Source of the DNA: Planctomycetota bacterium
GTDB lineage: Bacteria; Planctomycetota; Phycisphaerae; WQYP01
NCBI GenBank assembly: GCA_021831565.1
Contig: JAKBMM010000029.1
Coordinates: 1 to 37,283 of the forward strand
DNA length: 37,283 bases
Direction: 5' to 3'
A program made the position numbers and the translations under genes. The notes beneath the pieces were generated by a model that was not told where the DNA came from, did no database searches, and saw only the letters and a list, made by a program, of their open reading frames with translations. Below, piece by piece: positions 1 through 7,692 of this stretch (positions are counted from its first letter, which is position 1; each line of letters opens with the position of its first letter).

Positions 1-21
1 ACGGGTGGTTGTCGCGGGCAT
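1..21 (-). CDS. 5' end of an unidentified minus-strand gene, cut by the window edge
   Basis: Read on the minus strand, a strong ribosome binding site AAGGAGG (bases 35-29) lies seven bases before an ATG at 21-19. Seven open codons follow (MPATTTR) before the window ends. The site is among the best Shine-Dalgarno matches in the window, so a real gene probably starts here and extends leftward. Seven residues are too few to assign a family. It is divergent from the intron remnant and the response regulator. Confidence 0.5.
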
Positions 22-209
22 GATGGTTCCTCCTTGAACAGAAGCCATAACTTCCGAACCACTTCCTGTGGATCAGTTTCTCCCATTCTACCAATCGCCG
101 ACCCCGGACAGAAACTGTCACAGGCCCATCCGCAACCGCAACCCGGTCTCTCGTCCTGGCGCCCCTCACCCGACCGGTCTAATTACAAGGGAATCCCCTG
201 GCACCGTAG

Positions 210-602
210 GTGCGACAAAAAGCTATTCTGCACGGCTGCGCCAAAAGCCGCTGGGGCAAGCTATTCACCGCGTTCCTGCCGGCGATCAGCCGAAAGGCCA
301 TGAAAGCCATTGTGACGGAAGTCCGTGGCTGGGGTCTTCAACGGAGTAACGTCCTGGAACTGGAGGAACTGTCGCGGACATTCAATTCGAAAATCCGTGG
401 CTGGGTCACCTATTATGGACGGTACTACCCAACGGCGCTCCGACGTGTCTTCCGCCATCTGAATCGGCGGCTGGTGCGTTGGGCGCAGCGGAAATACAAA
501 CGATTCCGAACCCACGAGCGACGAGCTTGGCACTACCTGCGTCATCTGGCGCAGGGACAACCAGATCTGTTCGCCCACTGGGCCATCGGAATCACGCCAT
601 AA
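210..602 (+). pseudogene. Group II intron reverse transcriptase/maturase, C-terminal fragment
   Basis: About 120 residues match the C-terminal end of bacterial group II intron-encoded proteins: the maturase (domain X) segment with FNSKIRGWVTYYGRYY, followed by a basic tail rich in Arg/Lys and ending near LFAHWAIG. Full-length proteins of this family have roughly 400-600 residues and an N-terminal reverse transcriptase domain with a YADD motif. None of that is present, and an in-frame stop (207-209) lies directly before the GTG. Recognisable similarity begins around AKSRWGKLF. The fragment sits just upstream of intron domains V and VI, as expected for a maturase ORF located in domain IV. It is a 5'-truncated remnant and should have no reverse transcriptase activity. 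Confidence 0.85.
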
Positions 603-624
603 TATTATGGCAAAGCGATGATGG

Positions 625-659
625 GAGCCGGATGAGCCGAGAGGCTCATGTCCGGTTCT
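625..659 (+). ncRNA. Group II intron domain V
   Basis: The 35-base hairpin starts GAGCCGGATGAGCC, has a GAGA tetraloop, and closes with GGCTCA-TG-TCCGGTTCT. The lower stem GAGCCGGA pairs with TCCGGTTC, the upper stem TGAGCC pairs with GGCTCA, and a two-base bulge lies on the 3' side. The catalytic AGC triad is at 626-628. Length, bulge and triad all fit domain V of bacterial group II introns. Confidence 0.85.
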
Positions 660-660
660 G

Positions 661-698
661 CGAGAGCGCGGGGGTGAAACTCCCCCGCGCCACTCACC
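661..698 (+). ncRNA. Group II intron domain VI
   Basis: A perfect nine-pair stem (666-674 with 682-690, loop 675-681) is extended below by GAG (662-664) pairing with CTC (693-695). An unpaired A at 692 is the likely branch point. It directly follows domain V, as the group II architecture requires. Confidence 0.7.
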
Positions 699-900
699 CT
701 CTTGCCTTGACCAACCGGAAGAGTATGAGGCCGCTTGGCCTTTGGCGCCCTTAGCACGTACAATTACAACCGTTGCCGCCGGTCGGGCCGTAAATCCCGG
801 CGCCAGGAAAAGACCTATTTCTGGAAATGCCGCCGGGCGGGCAGTGGCGGAGTATGGCTTTTCATGCGATCTACGGTCTGTTCTTGAGAAAGGATTGAAG
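699..900 (+). other. Intergenic stretch between the intron remnant and the response regulator
   Basis: About 200 bases. A short GGCC-gctt-GGCC stem followed by TTT lies at about 732-746 and could be a weak terminator remnant. AGAAAGGA (887-894) is the ribosome binding site of the next gene. I see no convincing promoter or RNA gene. Confidence 0.35.
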
Positions 901-1299
901 ATGAGTGAACAATTCAAAGACAAAATCGTTCTTGTCGTTGATGACGACGCCGACGTGCTGGTCACCATTACCACGGCGTTGTCCACCACGGGCGCCAAGG
1001 TTCTTTCCGCTCCGGACGGCAACACCGCCGTCGAAATTGCCGAGCGCGAACAACCCGATCTGATCATCCTGGACATGATGCTTCCGAAGCGCAGCGGTTT
1101 TCTGGTGCTCGAACGCATCAAGGCGCGCAAGCCCAAGGGCGACAAACCTCATGTCATTATGATCACCGGGAACCTCGGCACGCGGCACAAAACATATGCC
1201 GAATCCCTGGGCGTAGAAGATTATCTCAATAAGCCGTTCCGCATGGATCGTCTGCTCTCTTCCATGGAGCGGTTGCTCAATCCACCGGCACGCCAATAA
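901..1299 (+). CDS. Single-domain response regulator (CheY-like receiver)
   Basis: A 132-residue stand-alone receiver domain, a phosphorylation-controlled switch in two-component signalling. It shows the acidic pocket VVDDDAD (Asp14-16), the phospho-acceptor Asp58 in ILDMMLPKRSG, Thr89 in the MITG switch position and the invariant Lys111 in NKPF. No output domain follows, so it probably acts by protein-protein contact or phosphotransfer. The reading frame is open further upstream (to 742), but the ATG at 901 is preferred because AGAAAGGA precedes it and the receiver fold begins there. mutM follows after 23 bases, so the two may be cotranscribed. No sensor kinase lies nearby and its partner is unknown. 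Confidence 0.92.
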   Translation: MSEQFKDKIVLVVDDDADVLVTITTALSTTGAKVLSAPDGNTAVEIAEREQPDLIILDMMLPKRSGFLVLERIKARKPKGDKPHVIMITGNLGTRHKTYAESLGVEDYLNKPFRMDRLLSSMERLLNPPARQ

Positions 1300-1322
1300 A
1301 GGTTCGATGCGCGGCGCATTTC

Positions 1323-2141
1323 ATGCCTGAATTACCCGAAGTCGAACATCTGCACCGTACGCTCCAGCCGCTGGTGATGGGCGTCGCCGTTACGGGGGTA
1401 AGAATTCTGCGGCCTGCTTACCTGCGTACGCCTCCGGGGCCGTTTCGTAAACTTGTCGGCCGGTCGGTGCGGAAAACCACCCGGCACGGGAAAAAGATTT
1501 TTTGCACTTTCGATGACTCCCAAACGCTTGTGGCGCATCTGGGCATGAGCGGCGGTATGGTGCGGGCAAAACCAGACGATCCTCTCCAACCACACACCCA
1601 TATTGTTTTTGATCTCGCCTCCGGATGGCAACTCCGGATGCATGATCCCCGGCGATTTGGCGGGTTGTGGCTTTATTCTTCCCCGGAAGAAGCGCACGAG
1701 CGCCACGTCCATGAAGTCCTGGGAGTGGACGCCCTGGAACTTGCGCCGAAACACCTGCGGCACTGGAACTCATCTTCGGCCCGGCTCAAGACCGCCTTGC
1801 TTTCCCAGCGCGACGTGGCGGGATTGGGTAATATTTACATCGACGAATCACTCTGGTTGGCCCGGCTGCATCCGCTGCAGATGGTGAGCCGAATTTCGCC
1901 GGCGCTCCGGGTGTTGCTGGTCAAGCACATCCGCGCCATCTTGCACCGGTCGATTCGCCTGGGTGGAACCACTTTGCGCGATTACCGGAATGTCGCCGGA
2001 CAAAAAGGACGATTCGCCAGCCATCTGGCCGTCTATGGCCAGGCCGGCCAACTCTGCCGGCGCTGTGGAACGCCGTTGGCTTCGCTTCGTGTTTCGGGAC
2101 GCGCCACGGTGTTCTGCCCCGCCTGTCAGCGCCGCAGATGA
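1323..2141 (+). CDS. mutM: Formamidopyrimidine-DNA glycosylase (Fpg/MutM)
   Basis: A bifunctional base-excision repair enzyme that removes oxidised purines such as 8-oxoguanine and nicks the abasic site. The 272-residue length is normal for the family. It begins with the signature MPELPEVE, giving the catalytic N-terminal Pro2 and Glu3 after Met removal, and has the conserved lysine of the HGKK motif (Lys57/58). The helix-two-turn-helix segment contains GLGNIYIDESLW. A C-terminal zinc finger has the pattern C-x2-C-x16-C-x2-C. Nei-type enzymes share the fold, but the PELPEVE start and GLGNIYIDE segment fit Fpg best. The gene lies 23 bases after the response regulator and 132 bases before the NuoL-like gene. 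Confidence 0.96.
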   Translation: MPELPEVEHLHRTLQPLVMGVAVTGVRILRPAYLRTPPGPFRKLVGRSVRKTTRHGKKIFCTFDDSQTLVAHLGMSGGMVRAKPDDPLQPHTHIVFDLASGWQLRMHDPRRFGGLWLYSSPEEAHERHVHEVLGVDALELAPKHLRHWNSSSARLKTALLSQRDVAGLGNIYIDESLWLARLHPLQMVSRISPALRVLLVKHIRAILHRSIRLGGTTLRDYRNVAGQKGRFASHLAVYGQAGQLCRRCGTPLASLRVSGRATVFCPACQRRR

Positions 2142-2273
2142 ATCTCCACCCCGGGAAAACGTTTCCCTGCCGCCTTCCCTGCGGCAAGCCGGGACCATGG
2201 ATTCCGGCACTTGGGATTCCGAAACTGGCCGTATCAAGAGCGGCGGGTTAAATTATACATCAGGATGTAAGAC

Positions 2274-4385
2274 ATGCCGCATTCGGACATACTGCTGAGT
2301 TTGGCCGCCCTGCTGCCGCTGCTGGCGTGCCTTCTGGCGCTGTTACGAAGATCGAAAACGCCGATCGTTGCCGCCTATGTTAGCATCGGCGCAAGTCTGA
2401 TGAGTTTAACCCTGACCCTGTTGGCCATCGCCCGCCGTTTGGGCCGCGGTGGGATGGCGGGCGCTATCCATCAGCGGCTGGGACTCTTTTGTTGGCTGCC
2501 ATTGCCTGGAGGATATCCTCCCGTACCGCACCAGGGGCTGACCTTCGGCGTATCGGTCGATTCTTTGAGCCTGGTCTTTTTCCTGCTGGTTCTGCTGCTT
2601 CATTTGCTTTCCGGAGTTTATTCGCTTTCACTGTTGCGGCAGCGGGAAATTCACTCTTTATATTTTGCCGGAACCAATCTATTTACCTTCAGCGTGCTGG
2701 CCATGCTCATCTCCGCCAATATCCTGCAGCTTTATGCGTTTCTTGTCCTCGCCGGAATCGGGGCATTCTGCGTCGGTTTTACGGCGTGGCGGTCCGATGA
2801 CCGTGCCGCGCCCCGCCGGCTTTTGACGGGGGCCATCGTGGCTGATGCACTTTTTCTCATTGGAATGGGTATTCTGCTGGCGCATGGTCCCGTCAGCATT
2901 TTGACCGTGCGCCCGCGGGCGGGCGAACTTATTGTGCCGGCAAGCGTGGTTCCCGCCGTGGGGAGCCATGCCCCTGCGTACATTTTCCACTTCAGCGGTC
3001 CGCCGGGATTTCTGGGCCTGGGATGGATGGATTGGGTGGGTATCTGCCTGCTCGCCGGTGCTATGGCCCGATCGGCGCAATTTCCTTTTCACTGCTGGCC
3101 GATGGATTTTCTTCCCATGCCGTCGCCGGCCAACGCTCTGATCGGCGGCGCCCTGATCGCCGTTTGCGGACCTTATTTGTTGGCCCGGTTGTTTCCCCTG
3201 CTGAACCTGAATATCCGGCTGGTGGCGGCCATCTGCGGCGCCACCACCCTGACCATCGCCGCACTGGTGGCGCTGGTGCAGACCGACATTAAACGCCTGG
3301 TGGCTTGGCTGCTGATTGCCTGGACGAGTCTTGCGTTTCTGCTTCTGGGAGCCGGCGCCTATCGGGTCGGCGTCCTGGAATCCATCCTGGCCTGCCTGGC
3401 CGCCGCAACGCTGTTTCTGGTGGTCGGAAGCGTGCTGGGCGCGGTGGGGGGGCAACGCGATATTCGCCTGATGGGGGGCCTTTGGGCGAAGCTGCCGGTC
3501 ACGGCCGGCGCGGCGTTGTTGATCACCATGTCGGCGACGGGACTGCTGGCGTTGGGAGGTACTCCGGCTTTACAAGTTGGTTTGACATATCTTGAACATT
3601 ATGCATCCGCCATCGGTGGTTATGGACGGCTTCTTTTCTGGGCGCCCGCTCTGGTCGGCTATCTCCTGCCTCTGGCCATGTGCCGATGGTGGTGGCTGGT
3701 ATTCGCAGGCCGGGCCAGGAGCGTGTTGCCCGCCGGAGTCTCGGAATCTCCGGTCCGCACCCTGCCGATCCTCCTGTTGACTTTGGGAATTCTCACGGCG
3801 CAACAGCCGTGGATCGGTCTGACCAAACTGCTGGTCAGACCGGCGCCTGGGGCGTTCCGGGCGGCCATCTTCCCCCCTCTGACGGGGACTACGGTCGGCC
3901 TGATCATTGCCCACCTGCGCTGGGCATGGCCGGCGGTGCTGGCCCTGATCGCGGCGATCTATTTTGTCGACCTGCAGTACGCCGATCGTATTCGCCGCTT
4001 TCCGGGTTTAAACCTGATTCATCGCTGGCTCAATCAGGATATGTTTTTTTCTGATTTGTATACGGCGTCGCTGGGCCGACCGGTTCGGCTTCTGGCGCAG
4101 GGGTTCGCCTTCCTTGACAAATGGATCGTGGGATGGGCGTTGCTTACGGGCACCCTGATCCTGCGCCTGGGCGCGTTGATCTGCGCGGCTTGGGAACGAC
4201 GCGTTCTCGAATTTTCCATCGGCGGACGCAATCCCCAGCGGGCCGGTTGGGGTGTTTTTCGCAGTGCGGCGCCCGGCGCCCAGGTATGGCGATCCCTGCT
4301 GCTTTTGTTGTTGCTGATCGTTCTGTTCTTTTTTATTGCCCTCCTGCTGGCGCCGCACGGATGGTCTTACCCGGCCCGGTTATGA
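2274..4385 (+). CDS. NuoL-like membrane protein with lost proton-channel residues
   Basis: A 703-residue polytopic protein of the complex I / Mrp antiporter family, closest to NuoL. It has the long run of hydrophobic helices and a NuoL-type C-terminal section (SDLYTASLGRPVRLLA) corresponding to the lateral helix and last transmembrane segment. Family landmarks remain: VSVDSLSL (about 94-100), SAQFPFHCWPMD (267-278) and QTDIKRLVAW (336-345). Aligned by eye to E. coli NuoL, the channel residues are changed: TM5 Glu144 is Ala160 (context LAGIGAF for WEGVGLC), TM7 Lys229 is Arg266, Lys342 is Ala377 and Lys399 is near Leu427. The start has AGGATG nearby. It overlaps the next gene by four bases (ATGA), so translation is probably coupled. 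A proton-pumping role is therefore doubtful; function unknown. Confidence 0.85.
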   Translation: MPHSDILLSLAALLPLLACLLALLRRSKTPIVAAYVSIGASLMSLTLTLLAIARRLGRGGMAGAIHQRLGLFCWLPLPGGYPPVPHQGLTFGVSVDSLSLVFFLLVLLLHLLSGVYSLSLLRQREIHSLYFAGTNLFTFSVLAMLISANILQLYAFLVLAGIGAFCVGFTAWRSDDRAAPRRLLTGAIVADALFLIGMGILLAHGPVSILTVRPRAGELIVPASVVPAVGSHAPAYIFHFSGPPGFLGLGWMDWVGICLLAGAMARSAQFPFHCWPMDFLPMPSPANALIGGALIAVCGPYLLARLFPLLNLNIRLVAAICGATTLTIAALVALVQTDIKRLVAWLLIAWTSLAFLLLGAGAYRVGVLESILACLAAATLFLVVGSVLGAVGGQRDIRLMGGLWAKLPVTAGAALLITMSATGLLALGGTPALQVGLTYLEHYASAIGGYGRLLFWAPALVGYLLPLAMCRWWWLVFAGRARSVLPAGVSESPVRTLPILLLTLGILTAQQPWIGLTKLLVRPAPGAFRAAIFPPLTGTTVGLIIAHLRWAWPAVLALIAAIYFVDLQYADRIRRFPGLNLIHRWLNQDMFFSDLYTASLGRPVRLLAQGFAFLDKWIVGWALLTGTLILRLGALICAAWERRVLEFSIGGRNPQRAGWGVFRSAAPGAQVWRSLLLLLLLIVLFFFIALLLAPHGWSYPARL

Positions 4386-6028
4386 CGATTTTCTCAAAGG
4401 CAATTTTGACTACTTACCAATACAGTTCGATTCTCACCTGCCTTGTCGGTCTGCCGATGGTCGGAGCGTTTTTGCTGATGCTCTTACCCGCCAAACGCAC
4501 TCGTCTTATTCGCAACGGCGCCCTGGCAGTGCTGGCGGGAATGCTGGCCATCGCCATCGCCGCGGCCTGCCTCTTTAACTGGCGTGCAGTCCCGGGTTTC
4601 TCCGCCATGTTGCAGCTTCAAGAAAATCTGCCCTGGATTAGGAATATCAACGCCCATTTCCATCTGGCCGTGAACGCCCTCTCGCTGTTTTTAATTTTGC
4701 TGGTGTGTGGCGCCGGCCTCCTGGCGGCGCTGACCGGTTACGTCATCGATCAGCAGATCAAAACCTATTACGTCATGCTGTTGTTGCTTGCCGGAATGCT
4801 CGTCGGCGCATTGGCCTCGGTCGATCTTCTGTTGTTTTATCTCTTTAGCACCGCGGCGATATTTCCAGGTTATTTTCTTCTTGGGCTATGGGGTGGACCG
4901 GGACGGCGCGCGGCGGCGATGAAATTCGGCCTGTTCGGAATTTTAGGATCGATCGCCCTGCTCCTGGCGATTATCGCTATTGGCTGGTGCACGCGACATT
5001 CCCCCGCCTTTCCGCGCGGAACCTTGAATATGGTGTATCTCACCGGTACCGCCGCAACCCACCGGCTGGCGGACCTTGGCGCACATTCCGGCGTGCCCGC
5101 GGCGGGCTTTGTCGCCCGCGCCGCGTTCTGGCTGTTGCTGTTTTCGTTCGCCGCCCGACTCGGGGTTCCCGGTCTGCACATGTGGCTGCCCGACGTCGTG
5201 AGCGAAGCCTCCGTGCCGGCTCTCATGCTCACGGTGGGCGGCAACCTGGTTCTGGGAGCTTACGGACTGGCGCGGATTACGTTTCCCATGTTTCCCCGCC
5301 TTAGCGCGCACAATCAAATCGCCCTGGGCGTCTGGGCCGCCTGCGCCATTCTTTACGGCGCCCTGTGCGCCCTGGCGCAAAGCGACCTGCGCAAGGTGAC
5401 GGCCTACTGGCTCCTCTCCCAGGCCGGTTATATCCTGCTGGCTTCCCTAATCGGAGTAGCCGCGGCTTTTAATGGCGCGATTCTTTTTATCGCCGGCGAT
5501 TTGGTCACGTTGTTGCTGCTGTTGTGGTCCACTCAAACGCTCGAACGGCGGGCCAATCACCGCGATCTGAACCGCCTGGGCGGAATGGCCCAGCTCCTTC
5601 CCGACTTCTTCTGTTTTTCCATCATTGGCTTTCTCTGTGCCATGGCCTGTCCGAGTCTATGCCTGTTTCCCGCGCTATTTTTGACCATGGTCGGTATATT
5701 TTCCGCCGCCTATCGCGGTCATCTCCCGGCCGTACCCGGTCTGGGCGGGTTGGAACCGGCGCAATGGTTTGTCATGTTCGCCCTCGCCGCCGCCGCCGGC
5801 GCCGTTTTAATCGCGGCGAACATGCTCTGGACAATAGAAAGAATTTTTCTTGGCCAGCCGCGGCCGGAATATCATCACTTCACCGGTTTGACACTTGTGG
5901 AGAAGGGAATTTTCATCATTCTCATCGCCGCCGCATTGGCTTTCGGAATTATACCGGATATGCTTGTGCTGGCGCCGATTCATCAGGCATTGCAATCATT
6001 GGTCTTGGTATCGACGCGGCCTCGGTAA
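4382..6028 (+). CDS. NuoM-like membrane protein with lost proton-channel residues
   Basis: A 548-residue protein of the NuoM/MrpD antiporter-like family with about 14 hydrophobic segments. Landmarks are FYLFSTAAIFPGYFLLGLWG (152-171), HMWLPD (266-271), LGAYGLARI (291-299) and AQSDLRKVTAYWLLSQAGY (332-350). Against E. coli NuoM, TM5 Glu144 is Thr157, TM7 Lys234 is Arg259, Lys265 is Val290 and distal Glu407 is Leu432. The neighbouring helices are otherwise well kept. The ATG at 4382 is chosen because it overlaps the stop of the preceding gene. The frame is open upstream to 4121, but that lies inside the NuoL-like gene. No nuoN, nuoH or peripheral-arm gene is present, so the pair either joins a complex encoded elsewhere or forms a separate membrane unit. 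Confidence 0.85.
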   Translation: MTIFSKAILTTYQYSSILTCLVGLPMVGAFLLMLLPAKRTRLIRNGALAVLAGMLAIAIAAACLFNWRAVPGFSAMLQLQENLPWIRNINAHFHLAVNALSLFLILLVCGAGLLAALTGYVIDQQIKTYYVMLLLLAGMLVGALASVDLLLFYLFSTAAIFPGYFLLGLWGGPGRRAAAMKFGLFGILGSIALLLAIIAIGWCTRHSPAFPRGTLNMVYLTGTAATHRLADLGAHSGVPAAGFVARAAFWLLLFSFAARLGVPGLHMWLPDVVSEASVPALMLTVGGNLVLGAYGLARITFPMFPRLSAHNQIALGVWAACAILYGALCALAQSDLRKVTAYWLLSQAGYILLASLIGVAAAFNGAILFIAGDLVTLLLLLWSTQTLERRANHRDLNRLGGMAQLLPDFFCFSIIGFLCAMACPSLCLFPALFLTMVGIFSAAYRGHLPAVPGLGGLEPAQWFVMFALAAAAGAVLIAANMLWTIERIFLGQPRPEYHHFTGLTLVEKGIFIILIAAALAFGIIPDMLVLAPIHQALQSLVLVSTRPR

Positions 6029-6063
6029 AACAACGCCGGTTCGGGATAAGGAAGTGAAATAAT

Positions 6064-6099
6064 ATGGACGACAATCAATCTCTGCGCCCTCGGCGCTGA
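6064..6099 (+). other. Very short ORF (11 codons) with a good ribosome binding site after the NuoM-like gene
   Basis: AAGGAAG (6048-6054) lies nine bases before an ATG that opens only MDDNQSLRPRR and then a stop. The spacing and strength of the binding site resemble a real gene start. It could be the start of a third gene that has been lost, a leader peptide, or chance. No further similarity is visible in the 50 bases that follow. Confidence 0.25.
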
Positions 6100-6152
6100 G
6101 TAGTTCGGGGTCACCGCCTATCTACGGAGCAGTTTAGCCGCGGATCTAGGTC

Positions 6153-6788
6153 CTACTTGTGCGCGTGAATAACTCGCTGGGCGGTGAAAACCCGGCCGGT
6201 GAGCGCATCGACAAACCGCACATGGAACGTGATTTCATCGTGTTGCGGCGGTTTTTTCCAGGGACAATCAAAAGCGAATTGATTAAGCCCCAACATGCCA
6301 TACCACGCCTTTTTTGCCTCGGCCGGTGTAAACGTCCATTGACCGATGCGCTGCGAACCATGGACCAAAGCCAGATCAAAAGCTTCGATGGTAAACGTAC
6401 CGGTTGCCGGCAGGGGGATGTTACCTGCCATAAGAGTCCGAACGAACACGCGGAACCCGCATGGTTTCCTGGCGCCGTGCAACCGGGCGATTCGTGTATC
6501 GGCGCCGATGCGGATCCGCTGGACGGTAAAAAGCTGCCGGAGGCGGTTTGCCGAAAGTGTAGGCAGAGACGGTGTTTTGGCGGCAAGCTGCTGCTCGAGT
6601 TCGTGTACTTCAAGGAGTTTACGCCGGAGTTTTTCTTTCAGGGAAACGATGGTGTTATGCAACGCCACGTTTTGTTGATACAGCGGTGCGTTTTTGGCGT
6701 AGTTGGCGCAGCCGCCCAGAACCAACAGGGCGCCTGCGAAGACGACGCTCCAGTGGCAATATTTTTGGGGCGAAATATTGAACCGCAC
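6153..6788 (-). CDS. Predicted lipoprotein with a coiled-coil segment
   Basis: A 211-residue protein that I cannot assign to a named family. A basic N-terminus and hydrophobic stretch end in the lipobox LVLGGC, with Cys27 as the probable lipidation site, so it should be anchored in a membrane facing the periplasm. Residues about 38-66 look like a short coiled coil (NTIVSLKEKLRRKLLEVHEL). The rest is a mixed alpha/beta domain ending with VRFVDALTGRVFTAQRVI. The start is set at a GTG (6788-6786) because GGAGGTG (6799-6793) lies just upstream. An upstream TTG at 6860 is possible but would place a basic, unstructured stretch before the signal peptide. It lies 74 bases after clpP on the same strand and may share its transcript. 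Confidence 0.75.
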   Translation of the reverse strand: MRFNISPQKYCHWSVVFAGALLVLGGCANYAKNAPLYQQNVALHNTIVSLKEKLRRKLLEVHELEQQLAAKTPSLPTLSANRLRQLFTVQRIRIGADTRIARLHGARKPCGFRVFVRTLMAGNIPLPATGTFTIEAFDLALVHGSQRIGQWTFTPAEAKKAWYGMLGLNQFAFDCPWKKPPQHDEITFHVRFVDALTGRVFTAQRVIHAHK

Positions 6789-6821
6789 ATTCCACCTCCG
6801 ATCCGCGCGTCTCCAAGACCC

Positions 6822-6839
6822 TCCCGCCGGCCGGCGGGA
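6822..6839. repeat. 18-bp perfect palindrome between clpP and the lipoprotein gene
   Basis: TCCCGCCGGCCGGCGGGA is exactly self-complementary. It lies in the 74-base gap after the clpP stop and before the lipoprotein start. No T-run follows on either strand, so it is not a classical terminator. It could be a transcript-stabilising hairpin, a protein-binding site or part of a dispersed repeat. Confidence 0.6.
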
Positions 6840-6862
6840 TACGCCGGGACAACTTTTCAATT

Positions 6863-7582
6863 TTACCGGTCCGGTCCATCCGATTTGTTTTCGGGCGGCG
6901 CCAGATCGCCGCCGTGTACGGGAGCCAGCGGGAGCATCCGCTCGAGTTTTTTATCGATGACTCCGTAATGGATGGCCTCATCAGCCTCCAGCCACAGGTT
7001 GCGATCGCAATCTTTATGAACCTTTTCGATGCTCTGGCCGGTATGGGCGGCGAGAATCTCGAACATTCGCTGGCGCAGGCGAATCATTTCACGGGCCTCG
7101 ATGGAAAGGTCCGTGGCCGTTCCCTGCATCACGCCGGAAATCAGCGGCTGGTGGAGCATCACGCGGCTGTTGGGCAGAGCATAGCGCTTGCCTTTTTTCC
7201 CCGCCGCCAGAAGCCACGCGCCCATGCTGGCCGCCAGGCCCACGCAGGTGGTGGCCACGTCGCAGCGGAGAAACTGCATGGTGTCGTAAATGGCCAGCCC
7301 CGCCGTCACGGATCCGCCGGCGCTGTTAATGTAAAAGTTGATGTCCGTTTTCGAGTCATCGTTGGACAGGAACAAAAACTGGGCAATGATAAGATTTGCC
7401 GTTTCGTCATCGACTACACCGGCCAGAAACACCACGCGGTCCCGCAGCAACCGCGAGAATATGTCGTACGATCTTTCGCCGCGACCGCTGCGTTCGACCA
7501 CAATCGGAACCAGGTTATTGGCCTGGGGATTACCGCGCAGCGTCCGCTGAATGACGGCCGCCGGATCATCATATCGCGTCAT
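6863..7582 (-). CDS. clpP: ATP-dependent Clp protease proteolytic subunit
   Basis: The serine peptidase subunit of Clp, which forms a tetradecameric barrel and degrades proteins unfolded by ClpX or ClpA/C. The 239 residues include a long, poorly conserved N-terminus (about 40 residues) and a short C-terminal tail. The catalytic triad is visible: Ser119 in GLAASMGAW, His144 in MLHQPL and Asp193 in CDRNLWLEA. The oxyanion loop [11 protein letters not shown] (85-95) is typical. The start ATG is supported by AGGAGA six bases upstream. addB lies 110 bases upstream on the same strand and the lipoprotein gene is downstream. No clpX or tig is adjacent, unlike the usual tig-clpP-clpX arrangement. Confidence 0.95.
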   Translation of the reverse strand: MTRYDDPAAVIQRTLRGNPQANNLVPIVVERSGRGERSYDIFSRLLRDRVVFLAGVVDDETANLIIAQFLFLSNDDSKTDINFYINSAGGSVTAGLAIYDTMQFLRCDVATTCVGLAASMGAWLLAAGKKGKRYALPNSRVMLHQPLISGVMQGTATDLSIEAREMIRLRQRMFEILAAHTGQSIEKVHKDCDRNLWLEADEAIHYGVIDKKLERMLPLAPVHGGDLAPPENKSDGPDR

Positions 7583-7630
7583 ACAAAGTCTCCTTGGATG
7601 TAGGAACTTCCTCCATCCTGCCTAAGCGTA

Positions 7631-7651
7631 GCCGACGTCTTGTCCGTCGGC
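7631..7651. repeat. Inverted repeat between addB and clpP
   Basis: GCCGACG and CGTCGGC form seven-base arms around a seven-base loop (TCTTGTC). It lies in the 110-base gap upstream of clpP. There is no T-run, so it is more likely a regulatory hairpin or REP-like dispersed element than a terminator. Confidence 0.5.
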
Positions 7652-7692
7652 AATCCCGCGGGCTATCCCGTCAGGGGTCGGCGCGGCAATAT

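Larger units (their letters stand above)
235..698 (+). mobile_element. Group II intron, 3' remnant (5' part lost)
   Basis: The segment combines the maturase C-terminus with the two 3' RNA domains of a group II intron in the correct order. The 5' domains I-III and the start of the reverse transcriptase are missing, so it cannot self-splice or move by itself. The left limit (about 235) is where protein similarity fades. The right limit (about 697-700) is set from the end of domain VI, and the exact splice junction cannot be fixed without an intact relative. Confidence 0.7.

Noticed and set aside
742-900. Longer N-terminus for the response regulator
   Set aside because: The receiver fold starts at 901 with a ribosome binding site; the upstream residues look like translated intergenic DNA.
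4121-4381. Longer N-terminus for the NuoM-like protein
   Set aside because: The extension lies inside the NuoL-like gene, is Arg/Gly/Pro-rich and not membrane-like; the overlapping ATGA start fits better.
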